From NCBI GenBank assembly GCA_022565745.1, contig JAIUMB010000109.1, forward strand, positions 1 to 7,621: a DNA stretch of 7,621 nucleotides, given 5' to 3'. The first letter of the stretch is position 1. Each line of letters opens with the position of its first letter. A program made the translations under genes and the position numbers. Below, piece by piece: positions 1-6,270 of this stretch. Source of the stretch: Cryomorphaceae bacterium (GTDB lineage Bacteria; Bacteroidota; Bacteroidia; Flavobacteriales; Schleiferiaceae). The notes under the pieces were generated by a model that saw only the letters and a list, made by a program, of their open reading frames with translations, ran no database searches and had not been told where the DNA came from.

Positions 1-40
1 AATCGCATGCGCTCTGACATGCGATAAATCGCATGCGCTC
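1..40. repeat. Short palindromic direct repeat, truncated by window edge
   Basis: The 14-base word AATCGCATGCGCTC occurs at 1-14 and again at 27-40, a period of 26. Between the copies, CATGCGAT (18-25) is the exact reverse complement of ATCGCATG in either copy (2-9 or 28-35), so two mutually exclusive hairpins can form. The element lies just beyond the tRNA terminator. It may continue to the left of the window. It resembles a REP/BIME-like intergenic palindromic element, but only about one and a half units are visible, so the class is uncertain. Confidence 0.55.
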
Positions 41-46
41 AAACGT

Positions 47-82
47 AAAATCCCGAATACGTATTAACGTGTTCGGGATTTT
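47..82 (-). terminator. Intrinsic terminator of tRNA-Gly
   Basis: Bases 47-57 and 72-82 form a perfect 11-bp stem (AAAATCCCGAA with TTCGGGATTTT) around a 14-base loop. It starts only 6 bases beyond the tRNA discriminator base. Read on the minus strand, the GC core CCCGAA/TTCGGG is followed by a TTTT run, as expected for a factor-independent terminator. The A/T arms are symmetric, so it could also stop transcription arriving on the plus strand. Confidence 0.8.
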
Positions 83-88
83 TAAATG

Positions 89-161
<73 letters not shown>

Positions 162-172
162 GATTGCGGGTG

Positions 173-202
173 CAAAGATAAGACGCGTTTTTAATCGTGC
201 AA
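173..202 (-). promoter_or_regulatory. Bacteroidota-type promoter of tRNA-Gly
   Basis: On the minus strand, TTG (202-200) is followed by a 19-base spacer and TATCTTTG (180-173). This matches the known Bacteroidota housekeeping promoter TTG-N17-23-TAnnTTTG. Its -7 box ends 11 bases before the first tRNA base (161), leaving a very short leader for RNase P to remove. It is the most complete promoter in the window. Confidence 0.8.
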
Positions 203-399
203 CTGTTTTTAGAAAATTTTCCCAGTAATTTTTAGTTGTGATCGCGTACACCTATTCAGAACCTTCATGCTGCTGTCTTTTGCTTAAAGCGATGAAATTA
301 TTTTTGAGGCACATACGTGTGAGGGCCATTGATTAATAAGACACAATTTAAGGGTGTTATTTTTCTGAATTCCCTATAGACAGACTCGTTTATATCGCC

Positions 400-407
400 T
401 ATTTTTG
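400..407 (+). promoter_or_regulatory. Candidate -7 promoter box upstream of the GT2 gene
   Basis: TATTTTTG matches the Bacteroidota -7 consensus TAnnTTTG and lies 21 bases before the TTG start at 429, which implies a leader of roughly 15 bases. No TTG is found 17-23 bases upstream, so the -33 half is missing and the call is tentative. An identical octamer at 299-306, with TTTG at 279-282, is an alternative further upstream. The rest of the 162-428 spacer holds no convincing gene. Confidence 0.35.
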
Positions 408-428
408 TCGGCCAAACACAAATAAGTT

Positions 429-1157
429 TTGTCAGAGTCCATTGTTGTCATACCCACGTTTAATGAATGTGAAAACATTCCTCACATCATCAAGGCTGTA
501 TTGAATTTGCCGGATGGCTTTGACGTACTTGTGGTAGATGACAACTCCCCCGATGGTACGTCAGAGGTTGTGAAGGTCATCTCTGAACAGTTTCCCGATC
601 GGGTTCATTTGGAAGTACGCGCTGAAAAATCCGGATTGGGAACAGCTTACTTGCACGGGTTTCGCTGGGCGTTGGATAGAGATTACAAGTATATCTTTGA
701 AATGGATGCCGATTTCTCTCACGACCCTGCTGATTTGCCACGTTTATTGGAGCCAATCAAAGCAGATCGCGCCGATTTGACTATTGGCTCTCGGTATATC
801 AAAGGCGTAAACGTGGTCAACTGGCCCATGAGTCGGGTGATACTTTCTTATTTCGCCTCAAAGTATGTTCGTTTTATTCTGCGATTGCCCGTAATGGATA
901 CCACAGCAGGGTTTAAATGTTATCGGCGAGAAGTTTTGGAGCGCATTGATTTTGGAAAAATTAAGTTCGTTGGCTATGCTTTTCAGATTGAAATGAAATT
1001 TACCGCTTGGAAAATGGGATTCCGAATTGAAGAAGTGCCGGTGATTTTTACCGATCGCACAGTAGGAGAATCAAAAATGTCACATGGCATTATCAAAGAA
1101 GCGGTTTTTGGCGTATTGCTGCTTCGTTGGAAGTCCTTATTTAGGAAGTTCAAATAA
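429..1157 (+). CDS. GT2 polyprenol/dolichol-phosphate mannosyltransferase-like protein
   Basis: A 242-residue family 2 glycosyltransferase with a GT-A fold. Visible motifs run in family order: the N-terminal strand VVIPTFNE (6-13), DDNSPDGT (37-44) for nucleotide-sugar binding, the metal-binding DAD (93-95), GSRYIKG (120-126), DTTAGFKCYRR (157-167), and FTDRTVGESKMS (207-218). This order matches Dpm1-type enzymes, which transfer mannose from GDP-mannose to a polyprenyl phosphate at the inner membrane face. No transmembrane extension follows residue 242, so it is the short, peripheral form. The start is a TTG at 429: an in-frame TAA sits at 423-425, and no ATG or GTG lies between the stop and the first motif. 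The exact sugar donor and the lipid acceptor are inferred from the family. It is the first gene of the run leading into pyrC, 33 bases upstream of it. Confidence 0.88.
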   Translation: MSESIVVIPTFNECENIPHIIKAVLNLPDGFDVLVVDDNSPDGTSEVVKVISEQFPDRVHLEVRAEKSGLGTAYLHGFRWALDRDYKYIFEMDADFSHDPADLPRLLEPIKADRADLTIGSRYIKGVNVVNWPMSRVILSYFASKYVRFILRLPVMDTTAGFKCYRREVLERIDFGKIKFVGYAFQIEMKFTAWKMGFRIEEVPVIFTDRTVGESKMSHGIIKEAVFGVLLLRWKSLFRKFK

Positions 1158-1190
1158 ACCAAAACACTAAACACTACTCAAACAATAAAA

Positions 1191-2534
1191 ATGGAGAAGT
1201 ACCTGCTCATCAAGAATGCGAAGTTGGTTAATGAGGGTGACATTAGAGAATGTGATGTGCTCGTTAAGGGCGAGAGGATTGACCGCATTGATGATTCTAT
1301 CAGTGCGCCCAATGGCAATTGTCGTGTCATTGATGCCAATGGAAAATATCTTTTACCTGGCGTTATAGACGATCAAGTACATTTTCGCGAACCAGGCTTG
1401 ACACACAAGGGAGATATTGCTTCCGAATCGGCTGCGGCTGTTGCCGGAGGTATCACTTCATACATCGAGCAACCCAATACGATTCCTCAGGCGACCACCA
1501 TTGAAAAATTAGAGGAAAAGTATGCTTTGGCAGACAACAGGTCCTTTGCCAACTACGGCTTTAACCTCGGCGCTACCAACGACAACATCGAAGAGATTTT
1601 ACGTGCCAAAGATTCACGAGCTGCGGGCATTAAGACGTTTATGGGATCATCTACCGGCAATATGTTGGTCAACGACTTGGACGCTCTAAATCGCTTGTTC
1701 TCGGAATCGCCGCTCATGATCATTACCCATTGTGAAGACGAAGAGACCATTCGCAGGAATACGGAAGCATTTCGAGCGCGCAATGAAGTGCCCAAGCCTG
1801 AATGGCACGCACAAATTCGCTCAACAGAAGCCTGTGTGAAATCCTCTCAATTGGCTATGGATCTCGCCAAGAAACACGGTTCACGCTTGCATATTTATCA
1901 CATTTCTACCCGTGAAGAAGCGGAAGCTTTTGACAACAGCTTGCCCTTGGAGAAAAAGAAAATTACGGCCGAAGCCTGTATTCACCACCTTTGGTTTACC
2001 GATGCCGATTATGCCACCAAGGGAAATTGGATCAAGTGGAACCCGGCGGTAAAAAGCGAGGACGACCGCGCTGGTATTTGGAAAGCCTTACTCGACGATC
2101 GCATCGATGTGATTGCTACTGATCACGCGCCACATACCAGAGAAGAAAAGGACAAAAACTTATGGGAAAGCCCTTCGGGTGGACCACTTGTGCAGCACGC
2201 CCTTCCCGCCATGTTTGATTTTTTTGACAAAGGATTGATTTCATTGGAACGAATTGTTGAAAAAATGTGTCATAACCCAGCCATTCTCTTCGGTATCAAA
2301 GAGAGAGGCTTTGTGCGCGAAGGTTACTTTGCAGATTTGGTTTTGGTTCATCCCAGCACGCCCTGGACAGTCAACAGCAATAATATTTTATACAAATGCG
2401 GTTGGTCGCCATTTGAAGGCACCAACTTTAAAGCAAAAATCACCCAAACCCTTGTTAACGGTCATTTGGCTTATGACAATGGGAGGGTTATAGCTCAACC
2501 TCATGGGAAAGCACTTGATTTTATTCGCCGTTAG
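1191..2534 (+). CDS. pyrC: Dihydroorotase (long, amidohydrolase-type)
   Basis: A 447-residue cytoplasmic amidohydrolase that interconverts N-carbamoyl-L-aspartate and dihydroorotate in de novo pyrimidine synthesis. Its length fits the long-form dihydroorotase class. Recognisable elements are the N-terminal composite beta domain (1-57), the metal-loop motif DDQVHFREPGLTHKGD (60-75), IKTFMGSSTGNML (147-159), ITHCED (178-183) with metal ligand His180, HIYHIST (234-240) with His237, IKWNPAVK (281-288), and the catalytic ATDHAPH (309-315) with Asp311. The usual HxH metal motif reads QVH here, with Gln62 replacing the first His. From memory, flavobacterial homologues also have DDQVHF, so this may be a lineage trait. 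Hydantoinase or allantoinase would be alternatives, but the overall pattern favours dihydroorotase. The ATG at 1191 follows an A-rich leader without a promoter box, so it is probably cotranscribed with the upstream GT2 gene. Confidence 0.92.
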   Translation: MEKYLLIKNAKLVNEGDIRECDVLVKGERIDRIDDSISAPNGNCRVIDANGKYLLPGVIDDQVHFREPGLTHKGDIASESAAAVAGGITSYIEQPNTIPQATTIEKLEEKYALADNRSFANYGFNLGATNDNIEEILRAKDSRAAGIKTFMGSSTGNMLVNDLDALNRLFSESPLMIITHCEDEETIRRNTEAFRARNEVPKPEWHAQIRSTEACVKSSQLAMDLAKKHGSRLHIYHISTREEAEAFDNSLPLEKKKITAEACIHHLWFTDADYATKGNWIKWNPAVKSEDDRAGIWKALLDDRIDVIATDHAPHTREEKDKNLWESPSGGPLVQHALPAMFDFFDKGLISLERIVEKMCHNPAILFGIKERGFVREGYFADLVLVHPSTPWTVNSNNILYKCGWSPFEGTNFKAKITQTLVNGHLAYDNGRVIAQPHGKALDFIRR

Positions 2535-2946
2535 CCTTTTGCTAACTTCTTGTAAAGTACCTCCAGTACAGATTCCTGAGGATGTATTGGACAAGGAGAC
2601 CATGGTTGACCTGATGGTTGATGTTCACTTGGCAGAAGGAGGTAGAGCAGGTGGGTCTAAAATGTACAATGAAGCCCATATTGTTGACTTCTACGAGGCC
2701 ATTTACCTAAAATACGGCCTTGATAAAACTTCATTTGACCATTCGTTTTCATTTTACAACCAACACCCCGAACTGATGCTTGAGGTGCACGATAAAGTGA
2801 TTCGTCGATTAAATGAAATAGACGCGCAGTTAGAGAAATCTAGAGATGTTTCCTCTGATTCTTTACATTTGCAAAAGGAAGAGTCCACAAATAACGATAC
2901 AGTAGCCCAAGATACGGTGGTTGCTATTGAACCGATTGAAAATTAA
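2503..2946 (+). CDS. Small DUF4296-type lipoprotein
   Basis: A 147-residue protein of unknown function. The N-terminus MGKHLILFAVSLLLTSC is a lipoprotein signal peptide with lipobox LTSC and predicted lipidated Cys17, so it should be anchored to the outer or inner membrane facing the periplasm. The body holds the helix ETMVDLMVDVHLAEG (32-46) and a stretch around YLKYGLDKTSFDHSFSFYNQHPE, the pattern I associate with DUF4296. The C-terminal 35 or so residues are acidic, Ser/Thr-rich and probably disordered. The gene starts inside pyrC, overlapping its last 32 bases in another frame, and ends 4 bases before the next ATG, so all three are likely translated from one mRNA. From memory, DUF4296 genes commonly neighbour dihydroorotase in flavobacteria; the reason is unknown. 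The family name is from memory; the lipoprotein call is read directly. Confidence 0.8.
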   Translation: MGKHLILFAVSLLLTSCKVPPVQIPEDVLDKETMVDLMVDVHLAEGGRAGGSKMYNEAHIVDFYEAIYLKYGLDKTSFDHSFSFYNQHPELMLEVHDKVIRRLNEIDAQLEKSRDVSSDSLHLQKEESTNNDTVAQDTVVAIEPIEN

Positions 2947-2950
2947 TATT

Positions 2951-3709
2951 ATGTCACAAGGAAGCGTAACGTTAAACGTTGATAGCCATGTAGGAACCAT
3001 TGAGTTCTTTCACCCATCAAGCAATGCCTTGCCAGGCGCTGTTTTACAAAAATTAGCCGATACCATTACAGAAGCCGATAAACATGATGACGTTAAAGTC
3101 ATTGTTGTGCGCTCTGCCGGAGATCGTGCATTTTGTGCCGGCGCCAGTTTTGATGAATTATTGGCCATCGACAATACCGAAGACGGACTCAAGTTTTTTA
3201 GCGGTTTTGCCACGGTGATTAACGCCATGCGAAAAACGTCAAAGCTCATCATAGGTCGCGTGCAGGGAAAAGCCGTTGGCGGAGGTGTTGGGGTTGCTTC
3301 TTCTTTTGATTATTGCTTTGCTACCAAACACGCGGCGGTAAAGCTCTCTGAATTGGCCGTAGGTATTGGGCCATTCGTCGTTGGTCCGGCGGTAGAGCGC
3401 AAGGCCGGCTTGAGCGCTATGAGTGCCTTGGCCATCAATGCCACCGAGTGGAAAGATGCCGAATGGGCGCGTGAGAAAGGCATTTATAACGACGTCTTTG
3501 ATACGACTGAAGACATGGACGCGCATATACAACAATTAGCAAATAAATTGGCTTCATCCAATCCTGAAGCCATGAAAGAGCTAAAGCGAATTTTTTGGGC
3601 CGGAACAGATCATTGGGACCAGCTACTGGCCGAACGAGCAGCCATTAGCGGTAAATTGGTGTTGAGCAATTTCACCAAACAGGCCATTACCAAGTTTAAA
3701 TCCAAATAA
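2951..3709 (+). CDS. Enoyl-CoA hydratase/isomerase (crotonase) family protein
   Basis: A 252-residue crotonase-fold protein that should bind an acyl-CoA thioester. Oxyanion-hole segments are visible: FCAGASFDEL (61-70) and the glycine-rich GKAVGGGVGV (106-115). In classical enoyl-CoA hydratase two Glu residues activate water. Here the first, normally in GGGxE, is Gly114, while the second is kept as Glu134 in KLSELAVGIGP (131-141). One remaining Glu is compatible with an isomerase-type or other crotonase reaction, so a hydratase assignment is not safe and the substrate is unknown. The C-terminal part (HWDQLLAERAAISGKLVLS, 221-239) resembles the trimer-forming helices of the fold. ATG 2951 is preferred over an in-frame TTG at 2921, which would overlap the previous gene and add ten residues before a normal crotonase N-terminus. 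It lies 4 bases after the lipoprotein gene. Confidence 0.85.
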   Translation: MSQGSVTLNVDSHVGTIEFFHPSSNALPGAVLQKLADTITEADKHDDVKVIVVRSAGDRAFCAGASFDELLAIDNTEDGLKFFSGFATVINAMRKTSKLIIGRVQGKAVGGGVGVASSFDYCFATKHAAVKLSELAVGIGPFVVGPAVERKAGLSAMSALAINATEWKDAEWAREKGIYNDVFDTTEDMDAHIQQLANKLASSNPEAMKELKRIFWAGTDHWDQLLAERAAISGKLVLSNFTKQAITKFKSK

Positions 3710-3736
3710 TATACATCTATTAATATTTGTTTGATC

Positions 3737-4672
3737 ATGAAGACGCTTTTGCTTTTTGTTGGGACACTCTTTCTAAGCATAAACTGCATCCACGCACAAA
3801 CAGAGGCCGAAACAGCGCAGAAGCTTCGAGAACAAGCAGAGAAAATTGCAGAAAAGGCTAAGCAAGATACAGGCTGGACAATCAACGGGTCTTTTTCTGT
3901 AACCGCCAGTGCCATAATGTTGCAAAATTGGCAAGCAGGTGGCGCAGATGTAGCAGCTGGGGCAGCCATTTTTAACCTTACGCCAATCTATAACAATGGT
4001 AGATCCAGTTTGATTACCAACTTGGTAATGGCATATGGCCTTAACCGACAAGATGGTGTGACCTTTAAAATGGATGATCGAATCGATTTTCAAACCAATT
4101 ATAATTACAGATTTAGCGATAGCTGGAATGTGTCTTCACTCATAAGTTTTAGAACACAGTTTGATGAAGGCTTTGAAAGTCCTGGTTCAGATAATGTAAT
4201 TTCCGATTTTCTCGCACCTGCTTACTTGGTTTATGGTTTGGGGATGACATATAAAAAAGGCAGCAAACTCATTCTTTATATGTCCCCTGCTACGGCTAAA
4301 AACACTTTTGTGTTGAACGATTCCTTATCAGCACGTGGCATGTATGGTGTTGATCCCGGTGAGCGTTTTCGCTTTGAAGCGGGTGCCTATGTCAATGTGC
4401 TTTATCGAGAAAAACTAAACGACCGTATAAACTTTCAAACGCGGTTGGATTTGTTCTCGAATTATTTTGAGAATCCCCAGAATATAGACGTTAATGCCGA
4501 GATATTATTCTTTTGGAAAATCACCAAGTTCTTGAGCTTTAACGCAGCTTTAAACTTGCTTTACGATGACGATATTATGATTCCAGTAGAGCGCGCCGAT
4601 GGCACGATGGGTGAAGGGCCGCGCACTCAGCTAAAATCAGTCCTTGGTGCGGGCTTTGCTTGGACCTTTTAG
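3737..4672 (+). CDS. Secreted DUF3078-type envelope protein
   Basis: A 311-residue exported protein of unknown function. Residues 1-20 form a Sec signal peptide (MKTLLLFVGTLFLSINCIHA) with likely cleavage after IHA. A short charged, Ala/Glu/Lys-rich helix follows (22-44), probably a coiled coil. From about residue 47 onward, alternating polar and aromatic strands resemble an outer-membrane or periplasmic beta-rich protein, with NWQAGG at 64-69 and a terminal aromatic residue (FAWTF). The W-x-x-GG motif near the N-terminus and this architecture match what I recall of DUF3078. ATG 3737 gives a clean signal peptide; the in-frame TTG at 3731 would only add two residues. The 27-base gap after the crotonase gene contains AATATTTG (3722-3729), one mismatch from a -7 box, so either cotranscription or a weak own promoter is possible. 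Confidence 0.75.
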   Translation: MKTLLLFVGTLFLSINCIHAQTEAETAQKLREQAEKIAEKAKQDTGWTINGSFSVTASAIMLQNWQAGGADVAAGAAIFNLTPIYNNGRSSLITNLVMAYGLNRQDGVTFKMDDRIDFQTNYNYRFSDSWNVSSLISFRTQFDEGFESPGSDNVISDFLAPAYLVYGLGMTYKKGSKLILYMSPATAKNTFVLNDSLSARGMYGVDPGERFRFEAGAYVNVLYREKLNDRINFQTRLDLFSNYFENPQNIDVNAEILFFWKITKFLSFNAALNLLYDDDIMIPVERADGTMGEGPRTQLKSVLGAGFAWTF

Positions 4673-4714
4673 CTTTTCCAACCTGTTACTTCCGGTGGAT
4701 ATATTCGCTGAGCG

Positions 4715-4740
4715 GAGGGCCTTTGCGCAAGGCTGACCTC
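4715..4740 (+). terminator. Hairpin after the DUF3078-type gene, possible terminator
   Basis: GAGG-GCCTT (4715-4723) pairs with AAGGC and CCTC (4729-4733 and 4737-4740), with a 5-base loop and a 3-base bulge (TGA). It lies 42 bases after the stop codon at 4672. The following sequence is pyrimidine-rich but lacks a continuous T run, so termination would be weak or may need help. A smaller hairpin, TTCGC-TGA-GCGGA (4704-4716), overlaps its left arm by two bases. It would separate the upstream gene run from the cco operon. Confidence 0.4.
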
Positions 4741-4769
4741 TATCATCTTCTGTTTATTTATATGTATTG

Positions 4770-4783
4770 ATGATTTAGGTCAT
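4770..4783 (+). promoter_or_regulatory. CRP/FNR-type dyad upstream of ccoG
   Basis: ATGA-TTTAGG-TCAT has the TGA-N6-TCA geometry of CRP/FNR-superfamily operators. Its centre (4776.5) is about 41 bases before the start site predicted from the -7 box at 4806-4813, the position of a class II activator. It differs from the canonical FNR half site TTGA by one base on each arm, so binding is inferred, not shown. Confidence 0.35.
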
Positions 4784-4805
4784 AATTCCATCCAAAAGGT
4801 CATTT

Positions 4806-4813
4806 TACCTTTG
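4806..4813 (+). promoter_or_regulatory. -7 box of the ccoG-ccoH-TauE/SafE promoter
   Basis: TACCTTTG is an exact TAnnTTTG match. Transcription should begin near 4817-4819, giving a leader of about 20 bases before ATG 4840. No TTG occurs at any 17-23 base spacing upstream, so the -33 box is missing. This suggests an activator-dependent promoter. Confidence 0.6.
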
Positions 4814-4839
4814 TCATGTAATTGGAATTAAGACCAAGG

Positions 4840-6258
4840 ATGAGCAAAGAAACGTATGATGATGAAGCCTTCCGCGATTCGGTTGGGTTTATAGATGAAT
4901 CTGGTAAGCGAAATTTTATATATCCAAAGAAACCCAAAGGCGACTTTACGAAATACCGTACGTGGTTAAGCTGGGGGCTTTTAGCGCTTCTATTTGCCGG
5001 GCCTTTTATCCGTATTGATGGTCAACCCTTTCTTTTACTCAATGTATTAGAGCGCAAATTTGTCATTTTGGGTCAGGTTTTTTGGCCGCAAGACTTTTAT
5101 TTGCTGGTAATCTTACTCATCACTTCGGTGATTTTTGTCATTGTTTTTACCGCGGCTTTTGGCCGAATCTTTTGTGGCTGGGTGTGCCCACAAACCATTT
5201 TTTTAGAAATGGTATTTCGCAAGTTAGAATATTGGCTTGACGGGGGTCGCGGTCAGCAATTGCGCATCGCTAATATGCCTTGGAATGCTGAGAAAATTCG
5301 ACGTCGATTGGTAAAGTGGAGCATCTTTTTCTTGCTTTCATTCGTCATTTCTAATGTGTTTTTGATGTATTTGGTCGGCAGTGAAAGGGTGTTGAATATG
5401 GTGGTGGAAGGCCCTTCGGAATATATGGGTACATTTACGGCCATTTTGATTTTTAGCGGGGTGTTTTTTGGCGTGTTTGCCTGGTTTCGCGAGCAAGCCT
5501 GTATAGTGGTTTGTCCGTATGGCCGACTGCAAGGGGTGCTGCTCGATTGCAACTCCATTGTGATTGCCTACGATAAAGTGCGCGGAGAATTGCGCAGTCG
5601 GTTTAAGAAAAATGAAGACCGTGAAGCGGTAGGGAAAGGCGACTGTATCGATTGTAAACAGTGTGTACACGTTTGTCCCACCGGAATCGATATTCGCAAC
5701 GGTACACAGTTGGAGTGCGTAAACTGTACGGCTTGTATCGACGCCTGTGATGACATCATGGATAAAATCAACAAGCCAAGAGGATTGATTAGATACGCAT
5801 CAGAAAACCAGATTTCCAATAGTGAAAAGCCGCGGTTTACGACGCGACTGAAACTTTATACAACCGTTTTGTCGGTGTTACTCATCGTGATGGGAGGATT
5901 GTTGTTTGCCCGTTCAACCATGCAGGCCAATATATTGCGCTTGCCCGGTTCAAACTATAAAGTTGATGCCGAGGGTTTGGTGACCAACTTGTATCAGTTT
6001 AAGATTGTCAATAAAAGCACCGAAACACAACACTTCACCATAGAAGCTGAAAACTTGCCTGAAGCCATAGTACAGCCAGCGGGTAAAAGCGAACTCACGG
6101 CCGAGGTGCAAACGTTTGCAGAAGGTATCCTTATCGTGAGCATTCCACAAGAAGTACTAAGTAGTTCTAGAGAAACCATCACCTTGCTTATTCGCTCTGA
6201 AGATGGTCGTATTTTGGGCAAAACCAAAATAGGTTTTCCAGGACCAAAGAACAGGTAA
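4840..6258 (+). CDS. ccoG: Cytochrome c oxidase (cbb3-type) accessory protein CcoG
   Basis: A 472-residue inner-membrane iron-sulfur protein of the CcoG/FixG/RdxA family. Members support assembly of cbb3-type cytochrome oxidase, with a reported role in reducing Cu(II) for the CuB site. The N-terminus carries the family's YPKKPKGDFTKYR (28-40). About five membrane segments are visible (roughly 41-58, 88-107, 158-180, 199-217, 337-356). Cys-Pro motifs CGWVCP (112-117) and CIVVCP (221-226) flank membrane segments. A two-cluster ferredoxin domain has Cys269, 272, 275, 279 and Cys293, 296, 299, 303, the pattern for two [4Fe-4S] clusters. The C-terminal 110 or so residues form the periplasmic Ig-like FixG domain. 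All expected cysteines are present. ATG 4840 is chosen over TTG 4822, which would lie within a few bases of the predicted transcription start. It heads an operon with ccoH 12 bases downstream. Confidence 0.95.
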   Translation: MSKETYDDEAFRDSVGFIDESGKRNFIYPKKPKGDFTKYRTWLSWGLLALLFAGPFIRIDGQPFLLLNVLERKFVILGQVFWPQDFYLLVILLITSVIFVIVFTAAFGRIFCGWVCPQTIFLEMVFRKLEYWLDGGRGQQLRIANMPWNAEKIRRRLVKWSIFFLLSFVISNVFLMYLVGSERVLNMVVEGPSEYMGTFTAILIFSGVFFGVFAWFREQACIVVCPYGRLQGVLLDCNSIVIAYDKVRGELRSRFKKNEDREAVGKGDCIDCKQCVHVCPTGIDIRNGTQLECVNCTACIDACDDIMDKINKPRGLIRYASENQISNSEKPRFTTRLKLYTTVLSVLLIVMGGLLFARSTMQANILRLPGSNYKVDAEGLVTNLYQFKIVNKSTETQHFTIEAENLPEAIVQPAGKSELTAEVQTFAEGILIVSIPQEVLSSSRETITLLIRSEDGRILGKTKIGFPGPKNR

Positions 6259-6270
6259 AAATACTATGTT

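Noticed and set aside
1..40. CRISPR array
   Set aside because: The repeat word is 14 bases, the gap is 12 bases and consists largely of its own reverse complement, and no cas genes are present.
2254..2493. Plus-strand open frame of 79 codons within pyrC
   Set aside because: It lies wholly within the well-conserved dihydroorotase C-terminus in another frame and shows no family signature.
2921..2950. TTG start giving a ten-residue longer crotonase-family protein
   Set aside because: It would overlap the upstream gene by 26 bases, adds residues not typical of the fold, and an ATG at 2951 sits 4 bases after the previous stop.
3239..3535. Minus-strand open frame of 98 codons inside the crotonase-family gene
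   Set aside because: It is antisense to strongly conserved crotonase motifs, with no recognisable domain and no promoter; a shadow of the real gene.
4767..4780. Canonical FNR box TTGAT-N4-ATCAA starting at TTGAT 4767
   Set aside because: The second half reads TAGGT and does not match ATCAA; only the shifted ATGA-N6-TCAT dyad is symmetric.
4822..4839. TTG start giving a six-residue longer CcoG
   Set aside because: The -7 box at 4806-4813 places the transcription start at about 4817-4819, leaving almost no leader; ATG 4840 fits better.
5338..5670. Minus-strand open frame of 110 codons opposite ccoG
   Set aside because: It overlaps the conserved CIVVCP region of CcoG and has no features of its own; a shadow frame.
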